Shown here piece after piece: positions 39,513 through 47,096 of a DNA stretch of 57,053 nucleotides. Source of the stretch: Chloroflexota bacterium (lineage in GTDB: Bacteria; Chloroflexota; Dehalococcoidia; JACPQK01); assembly GCA_016190505.1 (NCBI GenBank), contig JACPQM010000075.1, forward strand, positions 1-57,053, in the 5' to 3' direction. The position numbers and the translations under genes were made by a program. The notes beneath the pieces were generated by a model. It was not told the DNA's origin. It did not search any database and saw nothing but the letters and a program-made list of their open reading frames with translations. How positions within the stretch are numbered: the stretch's first letter is position 1; the number at the start of each line of letters is the position of its first letter.

Positions 39513-40364
39513 GTGGCAATCAAGAAAGTAGGCGTGGTAGGCTGTGGCCTCATGGGCTCGGGCATCACCGAGGTGTGTGCTCGGGCTGGCTATGCCACCA
39601 GAGTCCGCGAGGTCAACCAGCAGCTCCTGGACCGGGGCCTGGCGAACCTCCAGGCGTCCCTGGGGCGGGCGGTGGAGCGGGGCCGGGCCACCGCGGAGGA
39701 GCGCGATCAGGCCCTGGCCCGTATCCAGGGCACCCTCAACCTGGAGGACTTCGCCGACTGCGACCTGGTTATCGAGGCGGTCATCGAGAACCTGGAGGAA
39801 AAAAGGAGGGTATTTACCGTCCTGGACAAGGTCTGCCCTTCCTCCAGCATCCTGGCCAGCAATACTTCCACCATGTGCATCATGGAGATGGCCTCGGTCA
39901 CTCAGAGACCGGACAAGGTCATCGGCATCCATTTCTTTAACCCGGCGCCCATCATGAAACTCGTGGAGGTCATCCGCACTATTGCCTCCAGCGACGAGGC
40001 CGTGGCCCAGGGCAGGGCGTTCGCGGAGTCCCTGGGCAAGACCGTGGTCATGGCCAAGGACACCCCGGGATTCATAGTCAACCGCCTGCTGGTGCCCTAT
40101 CTCAATGACGCCATCCGCCTGCTGGAGGCGGAGACGGCCACCAAGGAAGATATTGACAAGGCCATGGAGCTGGGTCTGAACCACCCCATGGGACCCTTCC
40201 GGCTGTTGGACCTGGTGGGCCTGGACACCCACTATTACATTTGCCTGAGCCAGTTCGACGAGTTCCGGGAACCGCGCTTCGCCCCGCCGCCATTGCTCAA
40301 GCGCATGGTGGTGGCCGGGCGGCTGGGCCGGAAGGCAGGCAAGGGCTTCTACGACTACAAGTAG
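39513..40364 (+). CDS. 3-hydroxyacyl-CoA (3-hydroxybutyryl-CoA) dehydrogenase
   Basis: The 283-residue enzyme has Rossmann VGVVGCGLMGSGITEVCARA, catalytic His in IGIHFFNPAPIMKLVEVI, the Lys/Asn/Glu region KDTPGFIVNRLLVPYLNDA and the C-terminal domain GPFRLLDLVGLDTHYYI. NAD-dependent oxidation of 3-hydroxyacyl-CoA, typically 3-hydroxybutyryl-CoA. GTG start preceded by AGGAAGGAGG. It follows the enoyl-CoA hydratase by 16 nt. Confidence 0.93.
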   Translation: MAIKKVGVVGCGLMGSGITEVCARAGYATRVREVNQQLLDRGLANLQASLGRAVERGRATAEERDQALARIQGTLNLEDFADCDLVIEAVIENLEEKRRVFTVLDKVCPSSSILASNTSTMCIMEMASVTQRPDKVIGIHFFNPAPIMKLVEVIRTIASSDEAVAQGRAFAESLGKTVVMAKDTPGFIVNRLLVPYLNDAIRLLEAETATKEDIDKAMELGLNHPMGPFRLLDLVGLDTHYYICLSQFDEFREPRFAPPPLLKRMVVAGRLGRKAGKGFYDYK

Positions 40365-40373
40365 GAGGGGACC

Positions 40374-40562
40374 ATGCCCATCGTACACATCGAGATGTTC
40401 TCGGGTAGGACGCCAGCCCAGAAGGCCGAGCTCGCCCGGGTGATTACCGACGCCATAGTCACTATCGCCCATACCCAGCCCCAGGAGGTCATCGTGGTCT
40501 TCCAGGACATGAACCGTGGGGACTACGCTAAGGCGGGGGTGCTGGCCTCGGAGGCCGCGTAG
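40374..40562 (+). CDS. 4-oxalocrotonate tautomerase family enzyme
   Basis: A 62-residue protein with N-terminal MPIVHIEMFSGRTPAQKAEL: after Met removal, Pro1 would be the catalytic base. A conserved Arg (SGRT) is present at the family position; the second Arg at about 39 is replaced within QPQEVIVVFQDM. The ATG is 9 nt after the dehydrogenase stop with AGGAGGGGACC before it. It is last in the operon. Confidence 0.9.
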   Translation: MPIVHIEMFSGRTPAQKAELARVITDAIVTIAHTQPQEVIVVFQDMNRGDYAKAGVLASEAA

Positions 40563-40611
40563 GCTCGACCGGCCGGACGCCCCTTGAGGAGCGCCATTCC
40601 TCCCGTAGGGC

Positions 40612-40623
40612 GGTCCGCGGACC
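40612..40623. repeat. REP-like GGTCCGCGGACC palindrome
   Basis: 12-bp perfect palindrome next to CCGTAGGGC, of the dispersed GTAGGGCG family, within the 245-bp gap 40563-40807, which otherwise contains the terminator and promoter listed separately and no gene. Confidence 0.5.
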
Positions 40624-40708
40624 TGCGAGCGGCCCCCCCGTGAGGCAACGTCTATTGCAGGGGTTCCCCGATCGTTCGGGGCGCCCATATGGTACTGGCG
40701 GCGTTGTC

Positions 40709-40746
40709 AACGGCTCGGACCTCGTTCCATTGAGCCGTTCTTTTTT
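40709..40746 (+). terminator. Rho-independent terminator
   Basis: AACGGCTC (40709-40716), 15-nt loop, GAGCCGTT (40732-40739), then C and six T. It ends transcription of the acyl-CoA/tautomerase operon; it sits just before the BNR-gene promoter. Confidence 0.8.
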
Positions 40747-40763
40747 GGGAGCTCTTGCTACCA

Positions 40764-40792
40764 TTGACAGTAGTACTACTGCCTGTTATAGT
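40764..40792 (+). promoter_or_regulatory. Consensus promoter with 14-bp operator palindrome
   Basis: TTGACA (40764-40769), 17-nt spacer, TATAGT (40787-40792). The perfect palindrome CAGTAGTACTACTG (40768-40781) overlaps the -35 end and spacer, an ideal place for a repressor. GTAGTA half-sites resemble BlaI/MecI-type operators, and a BlaI/CopY-family repressor is encoded in the same cluster. Confidence 0.75.
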
Positions 40793-40807
40793 CTGCGGAG
40801 GACCAAT

Positions 40808-41872
40808 GTGGCAAGCCGTCTCAAACAGTGCTCTTGCCCTACGCCACGGGGGTGGACCCCGGGGAAGGCGGCACTGATGGCGCCAACATCAGCTCACAGG
40901 AGCCGCAGCACGGCTTCGACACGCGTACAATCGGCGCGCTCCAGGCGTAGCAGAAAAGCACCCATGCACCGGAAAGGTTGGGTTTGGATTGGGGTCAGCG
41001 CATTAGTTGTTGTCCTGGTCGTCGTGGCAGTACCGACGCTGACAAGGAAGGAAAGTAGCGGTACCAATGGCGCGTTGGCCGTGCTCCGCACCGCAGATTT
41101 CCACTCTCTGGCTTTCAGCCCCGTTGACGCACGTATCGTTTACTTCGGCCATCACAACGGCGCCATGCAGAGCGAGGATGGCGGGCGCACGTGGCGACAG
41201 TTGGTTGACCGCCGGAACTTCGATGCTATGGCCTTGTCGGTGGCCAGCGCCAATCCGCAGCAGATTTACCTGGCTGGCCACAACGTGTTCCAAGTCAGCG
41301 CCGATGAAGGGCGCTCCTGGCAGCCCGTGCAGCATGACCTTCCAGGCACGGACATCCACGGCTTCGCTACAAGTTTGGACGACCCCAACCGGCTGTTCGC
41401 TTTCGTGGTTGGGCACGGTCTACTTACAAGTAACGACGGCGGAGCGACCTGGAGAAGGCTCACCGGCGGACTCCCTGCGGACATAATGTCATTAGCCGCT
41501 GCGGGCGGCACTCCAGAGACCCTATACGCCGGTAGCATGAACTCGGGCCTACTGAAAAGCACGGATGGCGGAGAGAAATGGTCCCGGGTGGCCGTCGGTC
41601 CGGGCTCTCGTTCTGTAACGGCTCTGGCTGTGGACCCCAGCAACCCGCGAACAGTCTTCGCCGCAGACGACACCGGGTTGTACAACACTACGGACGGGGG
41701 AGCCACATGGAGGAAGTTGGTGTTTCCGGGAGACAACGCAGTGGCGCTGGCCGTGGCCCCGTCGCAGCCGGGCGTCGTGCTGGCGATTACAGTACGGGGG
41801 GACCAGAATGGCCGGACGGGTCTTGTCTACCGGAGCGAAGATGGTGGTCAGACCTGGGGCGGGAGCCAATGA
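40808..41872 (+). CDS. Membrane-anchored BNR/YCF48-like repeat protein
   Basis: The protein (354 residues from the GTG at 40808) has a basic N-terminal region (RVQSARSRRSRKAPMHRKGW) then one membrane segment (VWIGVSALVVVLVVVAVPTL) and about six Asp-box repeats (SEDGGRTW, SNDGGATW, STDGGEKW, TTDGGATW, SEDGGQTW) predicted to form a sialidase/sortilin-like beta-propeller outside the cell. The GTG follows GGAGG by 6 nt; later in-frame ATGs at 40877 and 40964 are possible. An overlapping out-of-frame ATG at 40806 gives only 23 codons. It heads the repressor-controlled cluster; function is unknown. Confidence 0.75.
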   Translation: MASRLKQCSCPTPRGWTPGKAALMAPTSAHRSRSTASTRVQSARSRRSRKAPMHRKGWVWIGVSALVVVLVVVAVPTLTRKESSGTNGALAVLRTADFHSLAFSPVDARIVYFGHHNGAMQSEDGGRTWRQLVDRRNFDAMALSVASANPQQIYLAGHNVFQVSADEGRSWQPVQHDLPGTDIHGFATSLDDPNRLFAFVVGHGLLTSNDGGATWRRLTGGLPADIMSLAAAGGTPETLYAGSMNSGLLKSTDGGEKWSRVAVGPGSRSVTALAVDPSNPRTVFAADDTGLYNTTDGGATWRKLVFPGDNAVALAVAPSQPGVVLAITVRGDQNGRTGLVYRSEDGGQTWGGSQ

Positions 41873-41916
41873 CCTGCCCACCGATGACGTTCATGTCGCA
41901 TTGATAAGCTGAATTG

Positions 41917-42564
41917 ATGAAGGTCAAGAAAACTCCTGTAATGAAAGGACACCGGTGGTATGCGGCCACCTACGACTCCATGATGCGAGGCGCCGAGCGA
42001 GGCGCTTTGGGCCGGGCCCGCCGTTTGATTGCTGGCAGGGCCACGGGCAGGGTGCTGGAGATCGGAACTGGCACGGGAGCCAACTTCCCCTACTACAAGA
42101 CCGCAGAAAAGATTGTCGCCACGGACCCGGACCCCTACATGCTGAGGCGGGCCCAAAGACGGGCTAGGACATTGGGCTCAGATGTAGAGCTTCTTCAGTG
42201 CTGCGCCGAGGCATTGCCTTTTGCCCAAGCATCCTTCGACACGGTGGTTTCCACCCTGGTGCTTTGCACGGTGGCCGACCAGACCCAGGCCCTGAAAGAG
42301 GTCAAACGGATACTGAAACCAGACGGCACATTCCGCTTCATTGAACATGTGCGTGCGCAAGGGTCAGGAGGACACCTGCAAGATGTGCTCACACCGCTCT
42401 GGCGCCACTTGGCGGCGGGCTGCCACCTAAACCGGAGATCGGCCGGCGGTATCCAGTCCGCCGGATTCCAAATCGTGGACTTTCAGGTGACATCTATGCT
42501 GCTTCAGCCCCTGGTCATTGGTGCAGCCATACAAAAGGGTCGTAAAGGAGGTATTGCGGCATGA
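41917..42564 (+). CDS. Class I SAM-dependent methyltransferase
   Basis: The 215-residue protein has motif I VLEIGTGTGANFPYY, motif II in DPDPYMLRRAQ, LPFAQASFDTVVSTLVLCTV and FRFIEHVRAQGSGG. This matches the small UbiE/METTL7-like group; the substrate could be a lipid, quinone, thiol or metal(loid). No good ribosome-binding site is visible before the ATG at 41917. Its stop overlaps the next start as ATGA. Confidence 0.85.
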   Translation: MKVKKTPVMKGHRWYAATYDSMMRGAERGALGRARRLIAGRATGRVLEIGTGTGANFPYYKTAEKIVATDPDPYMLRRAQRRARTLGSDVELLQCCAEALPFAQASFDTVVSTLVLCTVADQTQALKEVKRILKPDGTFRFIEHVRAQGSGGHLQDVLTPLWRHLAAGCHLNRRSAGGIQSAGFQIVDFQVTSMLLQPLVIGAAIQKGRKGGIAA

Positions 42565-42914
42565 CCAACAGTATTAAGGCAGCGCTCACAGGAGGCTTGG
42601 TAGGCGGGGTTGTTGTAGGCGTGTTCCTGCTCATAGCAGGTGCGGGTGCACCGCTGGTCCAGGCAAGGCCATCGAATCAAGCACCACCGACCCACCAGCA
42701 GATGCACCAGATGATGGATGCCGTGCATGGCGAGGGGACCAGTCAGCAGATGCACGATGCCATGGGACCCGATGCCGAAACGTTGATGGACCAGTGTGTC
42801 ACCATGATGGGCATGATGAACAGCATGCAGAGCAAAATGGGCGGCATGTCCCAGCAGGCAGGACAGGGTGGGCTGCCTATGGGAGGCATGATGCAGGGGA
42901 TGATGGGCCATTAG
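42561..42914 (+). CDS. Met/His-rich exported protein, probable copper binding
   Basis: The 117-residue protein starts MTNSIKAALTGGLVGGVVVG and has an N-terminal membrane anchor or signal sequence. The exported part is dense in Met and His (THQQMHQMMDAVHGEG, QQMHDAMG, CVTMMGMMNSMQSKMGGM, MGGMMQGMMGH). Such Met/His clusters bind Cu(I)/Cu(II). AAAGGAGG lies 9 nt before the ATG. It lies next to a CopY-family repressor and upstream of CopC/CopD, supporting a copper role. Confidence 0.75.
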   Translation: MTNSIKAALTGGLVGGVVVGVFLLIAGAGAPLVQARPSNQAPPTHQQMHQMMDAVHGEGTSQQMHDAMGPDAETLMDQCVTMMGMMNSMQSKMGGMSQQAGQGGLPMGGMMQGMMGH

Positions 42915-42951
42915 GTGACCTGTCGAGGGTGAGGTCTGGGAAAGGCTTTCG

Positions 42952-43404
42952 ATGAGCGTAGACCCGGACTTGAGACTGTTCCATCCCGACCGCCCAGGAA
43001 TCCGCAAGGTTCTCGGCAACCTTGAGGCGGAGATCATGGAGTACATCTGGGCGCGCCCGCCGGGACCGGGTACGACGGTCCGCGAGGTTTTCGAGGCCCT
43101 CTACGAGCGCCGTCGTATTGCTTATACTACGGTGATGAATACCATGGGGCGCTTGGCCAAGAAGAAGCTGCTCCGGGTCGAGAAAAGCGACCAAGCCTAC
43201 GTCTATTATGCCAACTTCACCGAGGCGGAGTTCGTCTCGCGCTTCGTCCAGCGCATCTTAGAAGACTTGTTGGTCAGCTTTACCGGTGCCACGGTCGCGG
43301 GCTTTGAAACCCTCCAGTACCCCGAAGGGAAAGAGCGAGTCCGCAAACTCTTGGAAGAGATCACACGGCGCCGTACCTCTGAACAGGGTGAGTTGTGCAT
43401 CTAG
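42952..43404 (+). CDS. BlaI/MecI/CopY-family repressor
   Basis: This 150-residue winged-helix repressor contains GNLEAEIMEYIWARPPGPGTTVREVF and RRIAYTTVMNTMGRLAKKKLLRVEK, the recognition helix and wing of the Penicillinase-repressor family, followed by a helical dimerisation domain. It lacks a Cys-rich CopY C-terminal motif, so it is closer to BlaI, which is inactivated by proteolysis. The next gene, overlapping its end, encodes the matching M56 protease. Likely targets: the palindromes at 40768-40781 and perhaps near 44547. Confidence 0.88.
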   Translation: MSVDPDLRLFHPDRPGIRKVLGNLEAEIMEYIWARPPGPGTTVREVFEALYERRRIAYTTVMNTMGRLAKKKLLRVEKSDQAYVYYANFTEAEFVSRFVQRILEDLLVSFTGATVAGFETLQYPEGKERVRKLLEEITRRRTSEQGELCI

Positions 43405-44369
43405 TCCTTGGCCTGTCCAGCGTGACATTGATCATCGTCGGCGGCTCCTTGGTCTTGGGCCTCTTGCACCGGTCTCGCGATTGGTCTCAGCGGCGTAACA
43501 CACAACTAATCGTGCTTTCGGCGCCAGTCATCAGCCTCGCGTTAGGCATTGGAGGGCTGCACCACTTTGGCAATCGGACATGCTTCGTGGGCGCTCCTGT
43601 TTGGGACCACGCCCTTGGCATGGCGTTGCCAAGCGTGATGGGGCTCATCGCGGTCGGTGGGCTTGGTCTAGGGCTAATCCGTATCACCGTGATGGCGTGG
43701 CTAATTGGACGGCGAAGCACGCCGGCTAGCGGGCGGTTGCAGTCTCTGGCCAACTGTCTCGCGGCTAAACTCGGTGCGCCACCCGCACGCGTGCTGCTCT
43801 CTAGCTACCAAGGCCCTTTGGCATTCACCTATGGTTGGCTGACACCCGGGATACTACTGTCAACACGGATGTTGGAGGACCTGGACGAAAAGGAGACAGA
43901 GGCGGTGCTGGCCCACGAGTTGGCGCACGTGGTGCGGCGCGATTACTTGACAATGTGGCTGGCCACTATGCTGCGGGACGCCTTTTTCTACTTTCCGACG
44001 AGCTGGATCGCCTACCGCCAACTCCAGCGGGAGAAAGAGTTGGCCAGCGACGACTTGGCTGCGACCCACACCGGCCGGCCGTTAGCATTGGCGAGTGCGC
44101 TAGCCAGAACGTGGCAGAAGTCGCTGGCTCAGGCACCATTGGGTCTAGGGCAGCCCCTTGTGGGGCTCGGTCAAGACATGGAGGGCAGGGTGAAGCGCCT
44201 CCTGAATGCATCCAGCGTCGCGGTCAGCGACCCTCGCTCCCGGTTACTCACTCTTGGCTTGGCTGGCCTTGCCTTTGCGGGCCTCGTGGGGATACAGGCC
44301 GTCAACCTGGCAGCAATGCTAGCCCCTATGGGATGCGGTCCACTTGTCATGCTGGGCAACGCTCTGTGA
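43395..44369 (+). CDS. M56-family membrane metalloprotease, BlaR1-like without sensor domain
   Basis: The 324-residue protein has several N-terminal membrane segments, the zinc motif HELAH (His174-His178) in EAVLAHELAHVVRRDYLTM, and the downstream acidic ligand region REKELASDDLAA. It ends after one more membrane segment near residue 300 (LAGLAFAGLVGIQAV), with no penicillin-binding sensor domain, unlike BlaR1/MecR1. I infer that it cleaves the adjacent BlaI-type repressor in response to another signal, such as envelope or metal stress. The GTG start overlaps the repressor's last codons. Confidence 0.85.
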   Translation: MHLVLGLSSVTLIIVGGSLVLGLLHRSRDWSQRRNTQLIVLSAPVISLALGIGGLHHFGNRTCFVGAPVWDHALGMALPSVMGLIAVGGLGLGLIRITVMAWLIGRRSTPASGRLQSLANCLAAKLGAPPARVLLSSYQGPLAFTYGWLTPGILLSTRMLEDLDEKETEAVLAHELAHVVRRDYLTMWLATMLRDAFFYFPTSWIAYRQLQREKELASDDLAATHTGRPLALASALARTWQKSLAQAPLGLGQPLVGLGQDMEGRVKRLLNASSVAVSDPRSRLLTLGLAGLAFAGLVGIQAVNLAAMLAPMGCGPLVMLGNAL

Positions 44370-44482
44370 AGGGTAGCATTGGCAGGCATGTCGCTGGCGT
44401 CAAGCCTCTAGCGCGGGTGCCCAGTACAGTCGCGGCAAGTGGCACCCTGTTGGTAGGCCATCGGGCGACCATGCGCGTGCCC

Positions 44483-44519
44483 CCAAGCGGGTCCAGGTTG
44501 CAAACCTGGACCCGCTTGG
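44483..44519. terminator. Perfect 17-bp hairpin after the M56 gene
   Basis: CCAAGCGGGTCCAGGTT, GCA loop, AACCTGGACCCGCTTGG. It lies 113 nt after the M56 stop, followed by CCTTAT rather than a T-run. It probably ends or insulates the BNR-to-M56 transcript from copCD. Confidence 0.55.
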
Positions 44520-44536
44520 CCTTATCCGCCGCCCCG

Positions 44537-44570
44537 TTGCTGACACGTAGTACACTGGTAAGAAGATAAC
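44537..44570 (+). promoter_or_regulatory. Possible promoter/operator of copCD
   Basis: TTGCTGACA (44537-44545) and GATAAC (44565-44570) flank CGTAGTACACTGG, which shares GTAGTAC with the operator palindrome at 40768-40781. Spacing of the -10 candidate is long and the dyad is imperfect, so this is tentative. Confidence 0.35.
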
Positions 44571-44572
44571 CT

Positions 44573-46891
44573 GTGCTGAGACTTGCGGTGCTGTCCAAGA
44601 CGAGTCTTCATTGGTGGGCAGTGGCGCTGGCTGCCATGCTGGCGCTGGTGCTTCCTGCTGGGCTGGCGCTGGCCCACGGCGTGGTGGTCAAGGCGGAGCC
44701 GGCGCCCTTCGCCATTCTCGACAAGCCGCCCACAACGGTTACTGTTTGGGCCAACGAACCCGTCAGCCGCCTGAGCAACCTACGGGTGCTCAATGCCCAG
44801 GGCCAGCGGGTGGACGTGCGGGGGACTCGCGTGGACCCCGCCAACCGCCGGCTGCAAGTAGACCTCCTCCCTACCGGCGAAGGGCGTTACACCGTGCTCT
44901 GGACACTGAACTCGCTGGTGGACGGCCACACCACCCAGGGGAGCTACGTGTTCGCCGTAGGCGGGGGTGGCGCTACCGCACTGGAAGGCTTCCCACCACC
45001 GGGGAAAGTGGCCCCGCCCGTCTTGACCGGCAGCGTGTGGAACTCCGCCCAGGTGGTACAGAGTCTGGCCCTATGGGTGGTGCTGCTGGCAGCCCTGCTG
45101 CTGGTGGGGGCCTGTGTTTTCCGTCTTTCTGTCCCCCACCTGTTGACAGGCACCGCCCGCACTGCCTGGGCAGGGCTCGCCCAGCGGGCGGGGTCCCGCT
45201 GGGCCTCCGCTGAGCGCCTGTTGCTCGTCTCGCTTGCCGCGAGCACCATCGTGGCCGCTCTAGCTGTGGGCGCCGGCGCTGGTCAGAGTTGGGCCAAGGC
45301 CACTTCACCCCCGTTCATGTGGGAGATCCTGTCCTCAACACCCTTTGGGCTGGCTACCATGGCCAAGGGCGCGCTCGCGGTGCTCCTGCTGGCCGCCGGC
45401 CTGGTGCTGAGCAGACAAAGGACTGGAGTAATCCTGACGGGCGGCATGGCTTACCTGGGGCTGGTCGCTTATACGGGGCACGCCGCGGCGGTAGCGCAGC
45501 CCCTCCGCATCGCGGTGGTCCTGGACTGGCTACACCTGGTGGCCGCCTCCATCTGGCTGGGAGGCATGGCCTTCGTCGCGGTCGCCCTCCTGCCGGCCCG
45601 AGGCAGGGAAAAGGGGAAATCTCGACGCGTCGGGACCACCTGGCAGCCAGTGATAGCGGTGCTGTCGGGCTTCTCGCCCATCGCTCTGGCCAGCGTGGCC
45701 GTGCTGGTGGCCACGGGCGCCTACAACAGCGTCACCCGGCTGTCTGGTCCGGGCGACCTACTGTCCGCCGGGTTCGGGCGGGTCCTGGTGGCCAAGGCAG
45801 TGCTGGTAGCCGCCATGCTGGCGATGAGCTTCGCCAATGCCTTCCTTGTCCGCCCCCGGCTGAAGACCGCCTTGGAGGCCCCGCCCAGGAAACCGCCGCC
45901 CCAGGCGGAGCGGCTGCGCCGGTTGCTGCGCTGGGAGCCTCTGGTGGGCGTGGCTGTCATCGCGGCCACTGCTTTGCTGGCGGCGTACCCTCCGCCCGGT
46001 CTGGGCCGGAGCCTGGACGCCGGCACTGAGGGGACCGAGGCCGTGGCTGAAGAGCCGCGCTTCGCCATTGGCCAGCGGTCCGGCGACCTGATGCTGGTGC
46101 TCCGCATGGGGCCGGGCGACGTGGGGCGCAACGGCTTCGAGGTGGAGCTGTCCCACGCCGCCGACGGCAGCCCCGTCGAGGGCCCGGTGGAGGTCACCGC
46201 CGAAGCCGCCCTGCTGGACCAGGAGGCGGCCGCCCTGTCCATCCCCATAGAGCGGGAGCCGGACGGCCACTACCGCGGTGAGGGCGACTTTGCCTTCGAA
46301 GGTCAGTGGCGCCTGGAAGTGACCGTGGGCCGCGAAGGGAACCCGGAGGTGACCTCCACCTTCCAGTTCCCGCTGCCTGTAAACAACGCCACGGCCCTCT
46401 TGGCGCGGGCGCAGCAGGCCATGAACGGCCTCTCCAGCCTGCGTATGGAAGACACGTTGGACAACGGCGCTGGCCTGGTCATCGAGAGCACCACCGAATT
46501 CCAGGCGCCAGGCCGGATGTACCTCAAGACCAGCGAGGGCCGGGAGATCTACATCATCGGGGAGGACCGCTATCTCAAACAGCCGGGCGGGAGTTGGCAG
46601 GTGGGCCGGGGGCCCGCCGGCCAGCCCTACAAGTTCCCGGACTTCAACTTCCGCGAGGGCTACCTCCAGCCCGTGATCGTTGACGCCGAGAGGATCGGCG
46701 GCCAACCCCACAGCATCGTGGCGGTGTACGACAGCCGGGCGCAGCTCTACTACCTCAAGTGGATCGGCGCCGACGACAACCTGGTCCGGCGCTGGCAGCA
46801 CATCGGCCCTGGCCATTTCCTGGACTCGCGCCTCTCCGACTTCAACTCCGGCTCCATCTCCATATCGCCACCCCAAGCCAGCGGCCCGTAG
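44573..46891 (+). CDS. CopC-CopD fusion protein, copper handling
   Basis: A 772-residue protein. A signal peptide (ALAAMLALVLPAGLALA) ends just before AHGVVVKAEPAP, so the CopC domain would begin at or next to His as in Cu-binding CopC; the second site DGHTTQGSYVF is present. Residues about 160-470 are the CopD-type membrane domain with roughly eight helices (VVLDWLHLVAASIWLGGMAFV, PLRIAVVLD). Residues about 490-600 resemble a FixH/YtkA-like beta domain, and the last about 170 residues resemble LppX/LprAFG-like lipid-binding domains (ALLARAQQAMNGLSSLRM). The GTG at 44573 was taken as start. Likely imports or buffers copper. Confidence 0.85.
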   Translation: MLRLAVLSKTSLHWWAVALAAMLALVLPAGLALAHGVVVKAEPAPFAILDKPPTTVTVWANEPVSRLSNLRVLNAQGQRVDVRGTRVDPANRRLQVDLLPTGEGRYTVLWTLNSLVDGHTTQGSYVFAVGGGGATALEGFPPPGKVAPPVLTGSVWNSAQVVQSLALWVVLLAALLLVGACVFRLSVPHLLTGTARTAWAGLAQRAGSRWASAERLLLVSLAASTIVAALAVGAGAGQSWAKATSPPFMWEILSSTPFGLATMAKGALAVLLLAAGLVLSRQRTGVILTGGMAYLGLVAYTGHAAAVAQPLRIAVVLDWLHLVAASIWLGGMAFVAVALLPARGREKGKSRRVGTTWQPVIAVLSGFSPIALASVAVLVATGAYNSVTRLSGPGDLLSAGFGRVLVAKAVLVAAMLAMSFANAFLVRPRLKTALEAPPRKPPPQAERLRRLLRWEPLVGVAVIAATALLAAYPPPGLGRSLDAGTEGTEAVAEEPRFAIGQRSGDLMLVLRMGPGDVGRNGFEVELSHAADGSPVEGPVEVTAEAALLDQEAAALSIPIEREPDGHYRGEGDFAFEGQWRLEVTVGREGNPEVTSTFQFPLPVNNATALLARAQQAMNGLSSLRMEDTLDNGAGLVIESTTEFQAPGRMYLKTSEGREIYIIGEDRYLKQPGGSWQVGRGPAGQPYKFPDFNFREGYLQPVIVDAERIGGQPHSIVAVYDSRAQLYYLKWIGADDNLVRRWQHIGPGHFLDSRLSDFNSGSISISPPQASGP

Positions 46892-46927
46892 AGGCCCTGC
46901 CGAAGCTCAGGCCCCGTCCCGGCTATC

Positions 46928-46944
46928 CGAGGGCTGCGCCCTCG
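46928..46944. terminator. Hairpin CGAGGGC-TGC-GCCCTCG after copCD
   Basis: 7-bp perfect stem 37 nt after the stop, without a U-tract. The rest of the 205-bp gap to 47096 holds no gene; TGTGCTATGCT near 47012 may be part of a promoter. Confidence 0.4.
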
Positions 46945-47096
46945 TGCTGGGCAAGAGCGACGAGGAAGAGTCCCTGGGGCAGCCTGTGGCCTGTAGCCTG
47001 GCACAGGGCAGTTGTGCTATGCTGTCGCCGTCGCGCGGCGGGGAGGCAGAACCGTTTAGCGGCTAGTTTTCTGTCTTTATGCAGAGGAGGTGTCCC

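Noticed and set aside
40806-40877. 23-codon ATG ORF overlapping the start of the BNR gene
   Set aside because: It uses the same Shine-Dalgarno sequence but is Arg/Gly-rich with no conserved look; the in-frame GTG at 40808 explains the signal better.
45758-46876. Minus-strand ORF (372 codons) opposite copCD
   Set aside because: Antisense shadow without start-region signals.
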